DNA of 64,000 bases from NCBI RefSeq assembly GCF_030817475.1, contig NZ_JAUSZJ010000002.1:6214626-6278625 (forward strand), written 5' to 3'. Each line of letters begins with the position of its first letter. Position 1 is the first letter of the stretch. Below the pieces are notes generated by a model. The model saw nothing but the letters and a program-made list of their open reading frames with translations, searched no databases and was not told the origin of the DNA. The stretch is from Streptomyces sp. V2I9. GTDB taxonomy: Bacteria; Actinomycetota; Actinomycetes; Streptomycetales; Streptomycetaceae. The translations under genes and the position numbers were made by a program. Of the stretch, positions 35,952-44,076 are shown piece by piece.

Positions 35952-36725
35952 TCAGGGCAGCAGGCGTTCCAGCTCCTCGGTGATGGTCCGGAGGACCGCC
36001 GCCTGCTGATCCTCCAGGTAGAAGTGACCGCCGGGGAAGGTGTGCACCGTGCAGCCGGCCGAGGTATGGCCGCCCCAGGCGAGCGCCTCCTGACGGGTGG
36101 TGTGCGGATCGCTGTCCCCGACGAGGACGGTGATCGGCGCACCGATCCGGGTGTCCGCGTCCCGCCGGTACCGCTCGACGGCGCGATAGTCGCTGCGCAG
36201 GGTGGGCAGGATCAGGTCGAGCAGTTCCCGGTCCTGGAGGACGCGGGAATCGGTGCCGCCCAGCGCGCGGATGTCCTCGATGATGCCGGCGTCGTCACGG
36301 AGATGGACGTGATCCTCCCGGAAGCGGCTCGGGGCACGGCGTCCCGACGCGAACAGCACCACCGGCCCGGCGCCCCCCTCCAGGTCCATCAGCCGGGCCA
36401 CCTCGAAAGCCACCACGGCGCCCATGCTGTGCCCGAACAGGGCCACCGGCCTCCCGGACCCGATGATGCCCGCCTGTCCCAGCGCGGCGTGGGAGCGGCG
36501 GGCCAGTTCGCCGATGTCGTCGATGCAGGGCGTGTGCCGGCGCTCCTGGCGGCCCGGGTACTGGACGGCCGCGACCTCGTACGACGGCGCGAGGGCGGCG
36601 GACACCGGGGAGAAATAGGGGGCGGAGCCGCCGGCGTGCGGGAAGCAGACGAGATCTGCCCGGCTCTCCGGTGACGGGTGGTAACGCCGTATCCATGCGT
36701 TCGCTTCGATGGCAGAGAGAGTCAT
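35952..36725 (-). CDS. Type II thioesterase (PKS editing)
   Basis: A 257-residue alpha/beta hydrolase of the RifR/GrsT type: LVCFPHAGGSAPYF, VAAVQYPGRQERR, the nucleophile elbow GHSMGA, LVGDSDPHT near the Asp, and FPGGHFYL with the catalytic His. These enzymes remove wrong or stalled acyl groups from PKS carrier proteins. ATG 36725 is preceded by GGAAGGA; the longer frame from 36794 runs into the divergent promoter. It is divergent from the oxidase gene. Confidence 0.95.
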   Translation of the reverse strand: MTLSAIEANAWIRRYHPSPESRADLVCFPHAGGSAPYFSPVSAALAPSYEVAAVQYPGRQERRHTPCIDDIGELARRSHAALGQAGIIGSGRPVALFGHSMGAVVAFEVARLMDLEGGAGPVVLFASGRRAPSRFREDHVHLRDDAGIIEDIRALGGTDSRVLQDRELLDLILPTLRSDYRAVERYRRDADTRIGAPITVLVGDSDPHTTRQEALAWGGHTSAGCTVHTFPGGHFYLEDQQAAVLRTITEELERLLP

Positions 36726-36807
36726 GCGCGTCCTTCCGGGAATCTTCACGCGGCGGCCAACGTCGCATGTATCCGGGCGGTCGGCAAGCGTCAATCGGCA
36801 AGCCGCT

Positions 36808-36825
36808 TAAGGGGGTTGATAGGGG
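36808..36825 (+). promoter_or_regulatory. Direct-repeat operator between thioesterase and oxidase genes
   Basis: TAAGGGGG (36808-36815) and TAGGGG (36820-36825) lie 12 bp apart, oriented toward the oxidase gene, with TTGA between them. Same layout as the elements at 13731, 30447 and 32985. Confidence 0.58.
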
Positions 36826-36883
36826 TTCCCTTTCTTGCTTCGCAGTCCTTACGGTTCGGGAGTTACCGAAGGGACGGGAAAGT

Positions 36884-38419
36884 ATGCCGAGCAGGAGAAA
36901 TCTTCTCAGGGCCGCCAGCGGATTGGCCGCAGCCGCCACGACCGGAGCCATATCGTCAGCGGCTTTCGCCGGCGCTGTTTCGGGTACCACGGCTCCAAGA
37001 GACTGGGATGCCCTGGAGAATGCGCTCGACGGGGAGCTGGTACGCCCCTCCGACGGCAATTACCAGAACGCCAAGACCGTCTATCTCGGCGAGTTCAGCA
37101 CCGTGAACCCCGCGGGCGTCGCCTACTGCCGGACCGTGGCGGACGTCCGCACGTGCCTGCTGTTCGCACAGCGGCACGGAGTGGAGGTACGTACCCGCAG
37201 CGGCGGTCACAATCTCGCCGGCTGGTCGACGGGCGAGGGTCTGGTCATCGACCTGTCGGCCTTCGACCACGTCGGTGTCGGGAGCCGGACCGTCCACATC
37301 GGCCCCGCCGTGAAGGCCATCGACGCGCTTGCCGCGCTGGAACCGTACGATCGTCAGATCGTGACCGGTACCTGTCCGACGGTGTGCCCCGGCGGGTTCG
37401 TCTCCGGCGGAGGTGTCGGACATCAGACGCGCAAGTACGGCACCGCGTCCGACCGGCTGGTGTCGGCCAAGGTCATGCTCGCCGACGGTCGGCTGGTCAC
37501 CGCTTCGGCCACCCAGCGGCCCGAGCTGTTCTGGGCGCTGCGCGGTGGCGGCGGCGGCAACTTCGGCATCGTCATGGACTTCGAGGTCCGCCCCGTCCAG
37601 CAGCCGCGCGGGGTCTTCTTCCACACCGAGTGGTCCTGGGACAAGGCCCCGGAAGTGCTGGAGGCGTGGCAGGAGTGGAGCGTCACCGGCCCGTACGACC
37701 TCGGTTCCGCCCTGCTGGTGATCCTGCCCGACGCCGCTTCGGGGAACGTCCCGACGATCGCGATCACCGGGGCCTACTGGGGGCAGCGGAGCGCACTGGA
37801 GAACGAGCTGAACGCCATGGCCGCCGAAGCCGGCACCGCGCCGGTCACCAAGGAGATCGCAGAGCTCTCCTACGGCGACGTGATGCGCCGGGTGTACGGC
37901 TGCGGAGAGCTGACCACCCGTGAGTGCCACCTCGTCGGCCAGAACCCGGACGCCGTCCTGCCCCGCAACGGCGTGCTGCGCGAACGTACCCGGATCTACG
38001 ACCGCCCGGTGACCGGATCGGTCCTGGTGGACGCGCTGGACTTCTACGACCGGGAACGGTACGCCGGGCAGACCCGTCTGCTCAGCTTCACCGCGACCGG
38101 CGGCCGGGCGAACGAGGCGAGCCGGACCGAGACCGCGTACTGGCACCGCACCGCCCAGTTCATGACCGGCTTCGCCGCGATGACCTCGTCGGCGACGCCG
38201 CCCGCGGAGGACGAGGCCGCCATGGTCGACTTCGTGGACCGGGGGTCGCGCATCATCGAGCCGGCGTCGACGGGCGAGGCGTACATCAACTTCCCCGACC
38301 CCCGTCTCTCCGACTGGAAGCGGGCGTACTACGGCGACAACTACGCCGAACTGCTGCGGGTGAAGACCTCGTACGACCCGCACAACGTGTTCCACCACGG
38401 TCAGAGCGTGGGCAGCTGA
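36884..38419 (+). CDS. Tat-exported berberine-bridge-type FAD oxidase
   Basis: A 511-residue secreted flavoprotein. The N-terminus MPSRRNLLRAASGLAAAATT is a twin-arginine signal with an AFA-type cleavage region. The PCMH FAD domain has RSGGHNLAGWSTGEG (His for covalent FAD) and GTCPTVCPGGFVSGGG (Cys), so bicovalent FAD is likely. The C-terminal BBE motif is DPHNVFHHGQSV. Such enzymes oxidise alcohols or close rings outside the cell late in pathways, TamL of tirandamycin being an example. An exported oxidase acting on an ansamycin after export would be unusual. ATG 36884 follows GGGACGGGAAAG. The downstream kinase gene begins about 20 bp after the stop. Confidence 0.92.
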   Translation: MPSRRNLLRAASGLAAAATTGAISSAAFAGAVSGTTAPRDWDALENALDGELVRPSDGNYQNAKTVYLGEFSTVNPAGVAYCRTVADVRTCLLFAQRHGVEVRTRSGGHNLAGWSTGEGLVIDLSAFDHVGVGSRTVHIGPAVKAIDALAALEPYDRQIVTGTCPTVCPGGFVSGGGVGHQTRKYGTASDRLVSAKVMLADGRLVTASATQRPELFWALRGGGGGNFGIVMDFEVRPVQQPRGVFFHTEWSWDKAPEVLEAWQEWSVTGPYDLGSALLVILPDAASGNVPTIAITGAYWGQRSALENELNAMAAEAGTAPVTKEIAELSYGDVMRRVYGCGELTTRECHLVGQNPDAVLPRNGVLRERTRIYDRPVTGSVLVDALDFYDRERYAGQTRLLSFTATGGRANEASRTETAYWHRTAQFMTGFAAMTSSATPPAEDEAAMVDFVDRGSRIIEPASTGEAYINFPDPRLSDWKRAYYGDNYAELLRVKTSYDPHNVFHHGQSVGS

Positions 38420-38438
38420 CCCGAGGAGAGGAAGCGGC

Positions 38439-39389
38439 ATCAGTTACCTCGGTATCGACATCGGCGGGACGAAGGTCGCCCTGCGTCTCCAGGGCCGCGT
38501 GGACGGCGCAGGTGCGCTGGAGGACACCTTCCGGTGGCCCGCGGGCAACGGTGCCGCGGCGGACATGGACCTGATCGCCGAACGGGTCCGGGCGCTGCTG
38601 CGGAACGACACGGCACCGCTCCGGGGCGTCGGACTGGCCGTACCGGCGGTCTGCGACACGGCCGGCACGGTGCTCACGTGGCCAGGACGGCCGAGCTGGA
38701 CAGGGCTCGACCTGACGGCCGCCGTCGGCCGGGTGTTCCCGGACACCCCGTCGGTGTTCGCGGACGACGGTGACCTCGCGGCGCTGGCCGAAGCGCGGGA
38801 AGCGGGCGGCGCGAACCTGCTCTACCTCGGCGTGGGCACCGGCGTCGGAGGCGGACTGGTCGTGGAGGGACGGTCGTGGCCGGGGCCGGCCCGGGGGTCC
38901 TGCGAGGTCGGGCACGTACTCATCGACCGCGACGGACCGAGGTGCGACTGCGGACGCCGGGGTTGCGTGCAGGCGGTCGCCTCCGGGCCGGCCACCCTGC
39001 GTCGTGCCGCGCAACTGCGGGGCCGGGAGACCGACTTCCCCGCCCTGGTGGAGGCGTTCACGGCCCGCGAGCCATGGGCCAGGGCGGCGGTGGACGAGAC
39101 CGCCGCCGCCCTGGCCCGGGCCGCGGTCGGCATCTGCGAGCTGGCCCATCCCGAGATCGTCTGCGTGGGCGGTGGTTTCGCCGCGGGCCTGCCCGCACTG
39201 GTGGACTCGGTCGCCGAGCGGGTGAGAGAACTGGCCAGGCCCGGTGTCCCGCCGGTCGAGGTCCGGCCGGCCGCCCTCGGCGGGCGGTCCTCGCTCAGGG
39301 GTGCCGTCCTGCTCGCCGAGGAGACCTTCGGGACGACGCACCGGGCCGGTGCCTCAGCTGTCGTCGAACACCCGTGGCCCAGAGGCTGA
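38439..39389 (+). CDS. rifN: ROK-family kinase (kanosamine kinase type)
   Basis: A ROK sugar kinase of about 316 residues. It has the phosphate loop YLGIDIGGTKVAL at the very N-terminus, GVGLAVPAVCD, LYLGVGTGVGGGLV, CEVGHVLID, the zinc site CDCGRRGCVQAVASGPA, and EIVCVGGGFAAG. RifN homologues phosphorylate kanosamine on the AHBA route. No ATG, GTG, TTG or CTG lies in frame upstream of the phosphate loop: the first is GTG 38499, which would delete it, and a stop closes the frame at 38361. AGGAGAGGAA at 38424-38433 is placed for a start at ATC 38439, where homologues begin with Met-Ser/Val-Ser. Either ATC is used or there is a base error or mutation here. Confidence 0.85.
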   Translation: MSYLGIDIGGTKVALRLQGRVDGAGALEDTFRWPAGNGAAADMDLIAERVRALLRNDTAPLRGVGLAVPAVCDTAGTVLTWPGRPSWTGLDLTAAVGRVFPDTPSVFADDGDLAALAEAREAGGANLLYLGVGTGVGGGLVVEGRSWPGPARGSCEVGHVLIDRDGPRCDCGRRGCVQAVASGPATLRRAAQLRGRETDFPALVEAFTAREPWARAAVDETAAALARAAVGICELAHPEIVCVGGGFAAGLPALVDSVAERVRELARPGVPPVEVRPAALGGRSSLRGAVLLAEETFGTTHRAGASAVVEHPWPRG

Positions 39390-39400
39390 AGGGACAGTGA

Positions 39401-40690
39401 GTGATGCTTCGGAGCCGCGGACGCGCGGAGTCGGACCGACGGGTCCCGCCGGTCCACGGGCGGGACGGGCCGGGCGGCCGAAACACCGTGGGCGGCCGGG
39501 ACACCGCGGAGTGCCGGTACGCCGGTTCCGCCACGGCGGCGGCGTCCAATGAACGCTACCGGTACCTGATCGGGCAGGGCGTCAGACGGCTGTCGGTCGC
39601 GTTCGACCTGCCCACCCGAAGGGGGCACGATTCCGACACGCCGCGCGCCCGCGGAGAGGTCGGCAAGGCCGGCGTGGCGATCGACTCCCTCGACGACATG
39701 CGCGTCGTCTTCAGCGGCGTTCCGCTGGACGGAGTGTCCACCTCCCTGATGATCGACGCGCCGGCGGCGCTGCTCGTGCTGCTGTACCAACTGGTGGCGG
39801 AGGAACAGGGCGTCGCCGTGAGCCGCCTGACCGGCGCCGTCCGCAACGACGTGCTGGCGGAGTACGTCGCGCGAGAGACGTGCATCTTCCCGCCCGGGCC
39901 GTCGCTCCGGCTGACCGCGGACGTGTTCACGTACTGCCGGGCCGAGATGCCCGGGTGGAACCCGATCGTGGTCTCGGGCCACAGCATGGCCGAGGCGGGC
40001 GCCCTTCCCGCGCAGGAGGTCGCTTTCACCCTCGCCAACGGCGTCGCCTACGTGCGCTCCGCGACGGCGGCCGGACTGGACGCCGCCGACTTCGCGTCCC
40101 GCCTGTCCTTCAGTTTCGCCGCCCGTGCGACCGCCCTGGACGAGACCGCGGTCCTCGGTGCCGCGCGGCGCGTCTGGGCGCGGGTGGTGCGCGAGGAGTT
40201 CGGTGCCGGGAGCGCGCGCCCTCCCGCCCGGACGCGGGCCCCGGCGAGGTACCCGGCCGCCGCGGTGGCCCCGCTGGTCGGCTCCGAAGCCATGGGGGAA
40301 GGGGCCGACGACTTCGAGGTCGCCGTCCTCGAACTGCTACGGAAGGTCGAGGACCTCGGCGGTGCCGTCGGTGCCGTGGAACGAGGTTTCCAGAAGGACG
40401 ACATCGAGCGCGGCTCGGGCCGTGCCGCCCACCGGCCCGACTCCGGCAGCCGGAACCGGGCCGACCTCGCCGTCGAAGCCCGGCAGACCGAGCGCATCGC
40501 CAAGCTGCGGGCATGGCGCGAGCAGACGCGGGTCTGCCACGCGCTCGACCTGCTCAAGAAGACCGCCGAGAGCGACGCCAACGTCCTCCCTCCCATGAAG
40601 GACGCCCTGGCCGCGCACGCCACCGTGGGCGAGGTCTGCGACGCCCTGCGCGAGGTGTGGGGCACGTACCCGCCCAGCGACGCCGAGTGA
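39401..40690 (+). pseudogene. Degenerate methylmalonyl-CoA mutase large-subunit homologue
   Basis: A 429-residue frame clearly derived from methylmalonyl-CoA mutase: RYAGSATAAASNERYRYL, LSVAFDLPTRRGHDSD, EVGKAGVAIDSLDDMRVVF, STSLMIDAPAALLVLLYQ, FTYCRAEMPGWNPIVVSGHS. Against the usual 550-plus-residue alpha chain it lacks the N-terminal part of the barrel and the whole TQTGGSTLTAQQP block (it jumps from the EEFGA region to PAAAVAPLVGSEAMGE). The substrate-site Gln-Asn-Asp is RND and the Tyr-His pair in SGYH is replaced by SGHS. Isomerase activity looks impossible. It may be a decaying gene or a remodelled binding protein; the frame is still open. Starts GTG 39401 12 bp after the kinase stop. 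Confidence 0.75.
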
Positions 40691-40727
40691 CCCTTCCCGG
40701 GCCGGATCATGGCTGCTGGGAGGCGCC

Positions 40728-40869
40728 GCACCTGGCGCATCCGACGGCGGACGCCCTGCGGCCGCGGGCCCGGGGCGTGGCGGAGGTGTTCCCGATGGAC
40801 CGGGACGGAGTCTTCGGGGCGCCGTTCTTCGTCCACCGCCGTGAGAAGTTCCGGGGTGTCGACCGGTAG
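40728..40869 (+). pseudogene. C-terminal remnant of a DsbA-type 2-hydroxychromene-2-carboxylate isomerase
   Basis: Just after the mutase-like gene, one frame reads ...RGVAEVFPMDRDGVFGAP, then FFVHRREKFRGVDR and a stop. The order GVFGAPxFV...EKFxGxDR is the cis-Pro loop and C-terminus of DsbA-fold chromene isomerases. No N-terminal part precedes it. It marks the degraded right edge of the cluster. Confidence 0.45.
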
Positions 40870-41363
40870 GCAGCTTTCGTCGCGGCGGTGGACGGTACGC
40901 CGTGACCGGGCGCGGAGCCGGGCGCCTCGGCTCCGGAGCCCGCCGCCACTGCCGGAGAGCGGGAGCCAGGCCATCGTCCGGGGCCACGGGCCGGTGCTTG
41001 AACTGCCCCCGTCGTTCCGCGACTTCATCGCGGCGAGGGGCATTCCGGTCCCCGCTCCGCCACGCAGTCCTTCGCCCGTGAGGTCCAGCCGCTCGTGCCC
41101 CCGCAGCGGGCGGTCCTGGAACTGGCCCGGCCTCGCGCCGATGGAGCTTCCGGAGAGCGCGCTCCGAGGACCGGTCCGGCGTTCGGTGGGCGTTGCCGCA
41201 TCCGTCTCCGGCCGGCCGGAGACTTCGGTGGCGATGGTGCGCGGAGTGTCGGCGGCACCGGACCGCGCGGTGCCGCCGCGCCTCCCGGCCCCGCCCCGTG
41301 CTGTCGCGCACCCTTCCCGTCACGATCGGATATCGGCCACCGGGCGGGTCTTGCTTTGAGCCA
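40870..41363. other. Non-coding stretch at the cluster edge
   Basis: About 500 bp with no frame showing a recognisable protein; the open frames are compositionally like shadows (Arg/Pro/Ser rich). It separates the decayed end of the biosynthetic cluster from the ribose operon and probably contains relics that are no longer recognisable. Confidence 0.6.
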
Positions 41364-41399
41364 TGTAATCGATTCCAATCATGCGTGTAATCGATTCCA
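41364..41399 (+). promoter_or_regulatory. Tandem LacI-family operators before rbsR
   Basis: Two identical copies of TGTAATCGATTCCA (41364-41377 and 41386-41399) start 22 bp apart, two helical turns. Each contains the palindrome AATCGATT, the core of LacI/RbsR-type operators. They lie 78 bp upstream of the regulator start, so they should serve autoregulation and control of the whole operon, with relief by ribose or a ribose derivative. Confidence 0.8.
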
Positions 41400-41476
41400 C
41401 GGCGTCGTGGTCCGGTCCCCACCGGTCGGCTCCCAGGTTTCGAGGTGCACGGAAACCACAAGGAGGTGGTCCGGAC

Positions 41477-42493
41477 ATGGCGGGCATCAAGGATGTCGCT
41501 GCCGAGGCGGGAGTGTCCGTCGCCACGGTGTCGCGCGTGCTGAACGGCCATCCGTCCGTCAGCCAGGAGGCGCGTACCCGCGTCCTCGCCGCCGTCGAAG
41601 CCCTCGGCTACCGGCCCAACGCGGTGGCCCGATCGCTGCGCACCGCCCAGACCCGCACGCTCGGCCTGGTCATCAGCGACGTGCTCAACCCGTACTTCAC
41701 CGAGCTCGCCCGTTTCGTCGAGGAGGAGGCCCGCGCCCTCGGCTACAGCGTCATCATCGGCAACGCCGACGAGCGGCCCGATCTCCAGGACCACCACGTC
41801 CGCACGCTCATCGACCGCCGGATCGACGGCCTCCTCGTCTCGCCCGCCGACGGCGGCACTCCCCTCATGCGGGACGTCACGCTGAGCGGCACCCCGATGG
41901 TCTTCGTCGACCGCTGGATCCCCGGAATCGACGTTCCCGTCGTCCGCGCGGACGGCACGGGAGCGGTCAGGGACCTCGTCGCACATCTGCACGGCCTCGG
42001 CCACCGTCGCCTCGCCATCATCGCCGGGCCCGCCGCCACCACCACCGGCGACGAGCGCGTCGAGGCGTTCCGGGACGCGCTGCGGGAGCTCGGGCTCGCC
42101 CTGCCCGACGCCTACATCGGGCAGGGCGACTTCCAGGCCGCCAGCGGACGCCGGGCCACCGAGCGCTTCCTGGACCTCGCCGAACCGCCCGAGGTCGTCT
42201 TCGCGGCCGACAACCTGATGGCCCTCGGCGCGCTGGACGCGATCCGGGCGCGCGGGATGCGGGTGCCGGACGACATCGCGCTCGCCGCCTTCGACGACAT
42301 CCCGTGGTTCGTCCACACCGACCCGCCGATCACCGCCATCGCGCAGCCGACCGCCGAACTGGCGCGGGCCGCCGTGCGCGCGCTCGCCGACCGGATCGAA
42401 GGACGGACCCCGCAGTCCGTCACCCTGCCCGCCCGCCTCGTCGTACGCCGCTCGTGCGGCGAGGCCGCACCGAACGAGAGGAGCGACCGTTGA
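41477..42493 (+). CDS. rbsR: LacI-family repressor of the ribose operon
   Basis: A 338-residue LacI/GalR repressor: N-terminal helix-turn-helix AGIKDVAAEAGVSVATVSRV, hinge PNAVARSLRT, then a periplasmic-binding-fold effector domain (TLGLVISDVLNPYFTELA ... VFAADNLMALGALDAI ... IAQPTAELARAA). ATG 41477 is preceded by AGGAGGTGG. Its stop overlaps the TTG start of rbsA. Substrate assignment comes from the operon content. Confidence 0.93.
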   Translation: MAGIKDVAAEAGVSVATVSRVLNGHPSVSQEARTRVLAAVEALGYRPNAVARSLRTAQTRTLGLVISDVLNPYFTELARFVEEEARALGYSVIIGNADERPDLQDHHVRTLIDRRIDGLLVSPADGGTPLMRDVTLSGTPMVFVDRWIPGIDVPVVRADGTGAVRDLVAHLHGLGHRRLAIIAGPAATTTGDERVEAFRDALRELGLALPDAYIGQGDFQAASGRRATERFLDLAEPPEVVFAADNLMALGALDAIRARGMRVPDDIALAAFDDIPWFVHTDPPITAIAQPTAELARAAVRALADRIEGRTPQSVTLPARLVVRRSCGEAAPNERSDR

Positions 42494-44076
42494 CCGCCCT
42501 GCAGAAGCAACGGGCCACCGCCCCCGACGAGTTGCTGCGCATCGAAGGTCTGCGCAAGACCTTCCCGGGCGTCGTGGCGCTCGACGACGTCGACTTCGAC
42601 CTCCGCAGAGGCGAGGTGCACGTCCTGCTCGGCGAGAACGGCGCGGGCAAGAGCACCCTCATCAAGATGCTCTCCGGCGCCTACCGGCCCGACCACGGGC
42701 GCATCCTGGCCGAGGGACGCGAAGTCCGCATCGAGGGCGCGCAGGATGCCGAATGTCTCGGAATCGCCACCATTTACCAGGAGTTCAACCTCGTCCCCGA
42801 CCTCACCGTCGCCGAGAACATCTTCCTGGGCCGCCAGCCGCGCCGCTTCGGAATCGTCGACCACCGCCGGATGCGCCAGGACGCGGAGAAGCTGCTGCGC
42901 CGGGTCGGCGTGGACGTACGCCCCGAAGCCAAGGTCCGCGAACTGGGCATCGCCCGGCTCCAGATGGTGGAGATCGCCAAGGCGCTCAGCCTGGAGGCCC
43001 GTGTCCTGATCATGGACGAGCCGACGGCCGTGCTCACCTCCGAGGAGGTCGACAAGCTCTTCACGATCGTCCGCCGGCTGCGCGAGGACGGCGTCGGGAT
43101 CGTCTTCATCACCCACCACCTGGAGGAGATCGCGGCCCTCGGTGACCGCGTCACCGTCCTGCGCGACGGCCGCAGCATCGGCCAGGTCCCCGCGTCGACC
43201 CCCGAGGACGAGCTCGTCCGGCTCATGGTCGGCCGCAGCATCGAGCAGCAGTACCCGCGCCAACGCCCCGACCCCGGCGACGCGTTGCTGTCGGTGCGCG
43301 GCCTCACCCGTGACGGTGTCTTCCACGACATCAGCTTCGACGTCCACGCCGGGGAGGTCGTCGGCCTCGCCGGCCTCGTCGGCGCCGGGCGTACGGAGGT
43401 GGCCCGCGCGGTGTTCGGCGCCGACCCGTACGACGCGGGCACCGTCGACGTCCGCGGCGAGCGCCTGACCCGGCACGACATCCCCGCCGCGATGGGTGCC
43501 GGGCTCGGACTCGTACCCGAGGACCGCAAGGGCCAGGGCCTGGTCCTCGACGCCTCCGTGCAGGAGAACCTGGGCCTGGTCACCCTGCGCTCGGCGACCC
43601 GCTCCGGGCTGGTGGACCTCAAGGGCCGGCGCACCGCCGCCGCCCGCATCGCGCAGCAGCTCGGGGTCCGCATGTCCGGTCTCGACCAGCATGTGCGCAC
43701 CCTCTCCGGCGGCAACCAGCAGAAGGTCGTCATCGGCAAATGGCTGCTGGCCGACACGCGGGTGCTCATCCTCGACGAGCCCACCCGCGGCATCGACGTC
43801 GGCGCCAAGGTCGAGATCTACCAGCTCATCAACGAACTGACCGCCTCCGGGCACGCCGTCCTGATGATCTCCAGCGATCTGCCCGAGGTGCTCGGCATGA
43901 GCGACCGGGTGCTCGTCATGGCCCAGGGCCGCATCGCCGGAGAGCTGGCCGCCGACGAGGCGACCCAGGACGCGGTGATGGCCCTCGCCGTCGCCGCACC
44001 GATGTCCGGTGAGGGCCCCGCCCCCACCGGACACCCCGCACCGAAGAAGGAAGAGGAGGGCCCCCGTGGCCACTGA
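42490..44076 (+). CDS. rbsA: Ribose ABC importer ATPase (two nucleotide-binding domains)
   Basis: A 528-residue duplicated ATPase. Domain 1 has GENGAGKST, ARLQMVEIAKAL and LIMDEPTAVLT. Domain 2 has the degenerate P-loop typical of RbsA/MglA (GLVGAGRTEVA), LSGGNQQKVVIGKWL and LILDEPTRGIDVG. Starts with TTG 42490 inside the rbsR stop (TTGA), with GAGAGGAG upstream. Drives uptake with the RbsCB fusion. Confidence 0.93.
   Translation: MTALQKQRATAPDELLRIEGLRKTFPGVVALDDVDFDLRRGEVHVLLGENGAGKSTLIKMLSGAYRPDHGRILAEGREVRIEGAQDAECLGIATIYQEFNLVPDLTVAENIFLGRQPRRFGIVDHRRMRQDAEKLLRRVGVDVRPEAKVRELGIARLQMVEIAKALSLEARVLIMDEPTAVLTSEEVDKLFTIVRRLREDGVGIVFITHHLEEIAALGDRVTVLRDGRSIGQVPASTPEDELVRLMVGRSIEQQYPRQRPDPGDALLSVRGLTRDGVFHDISFDVHAGEVVGLAGLVGAGRTEVARAVFGADPYDAGTVDVRGERLTRHDIPAAMGAGLGLVPEDRKGQGLVLDASVQENLGLVTLRSATRSGLVDLKGRRTAAARIAQQLGVRMSGLDQHVRTLSGGNQQKVVIGKWLLADTRVLILDEPTRGIDVGAKVEIYQLINELTASGHAVLMISSDLPEVLGMSDRVLVMAQGRIAGELAADEATQDAVMALAVAAPMSGEGPAPTGHPAPKKEEEGPRGH

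Noticed and set aside
39401..40690. Functional methylmalonyl-CoA mutase for extender supply
   Set aside because: Key substrate residues and a conserved internal block are missing, and no small subunit is nearby.
1..40870. Amide synthase (RifF-type) gene
   Set aside because: I saw no arylamine N-acetyltransferase-type protein; the GNAT at 21843 belongs to another family.
41095..42489. Extended N-terminus of RbsA
   Set aside because: The frame overlaps the rbsR gene entirely; the TTG at 42490 has a Shine-Dalgarno and gives the normal RbsA start.
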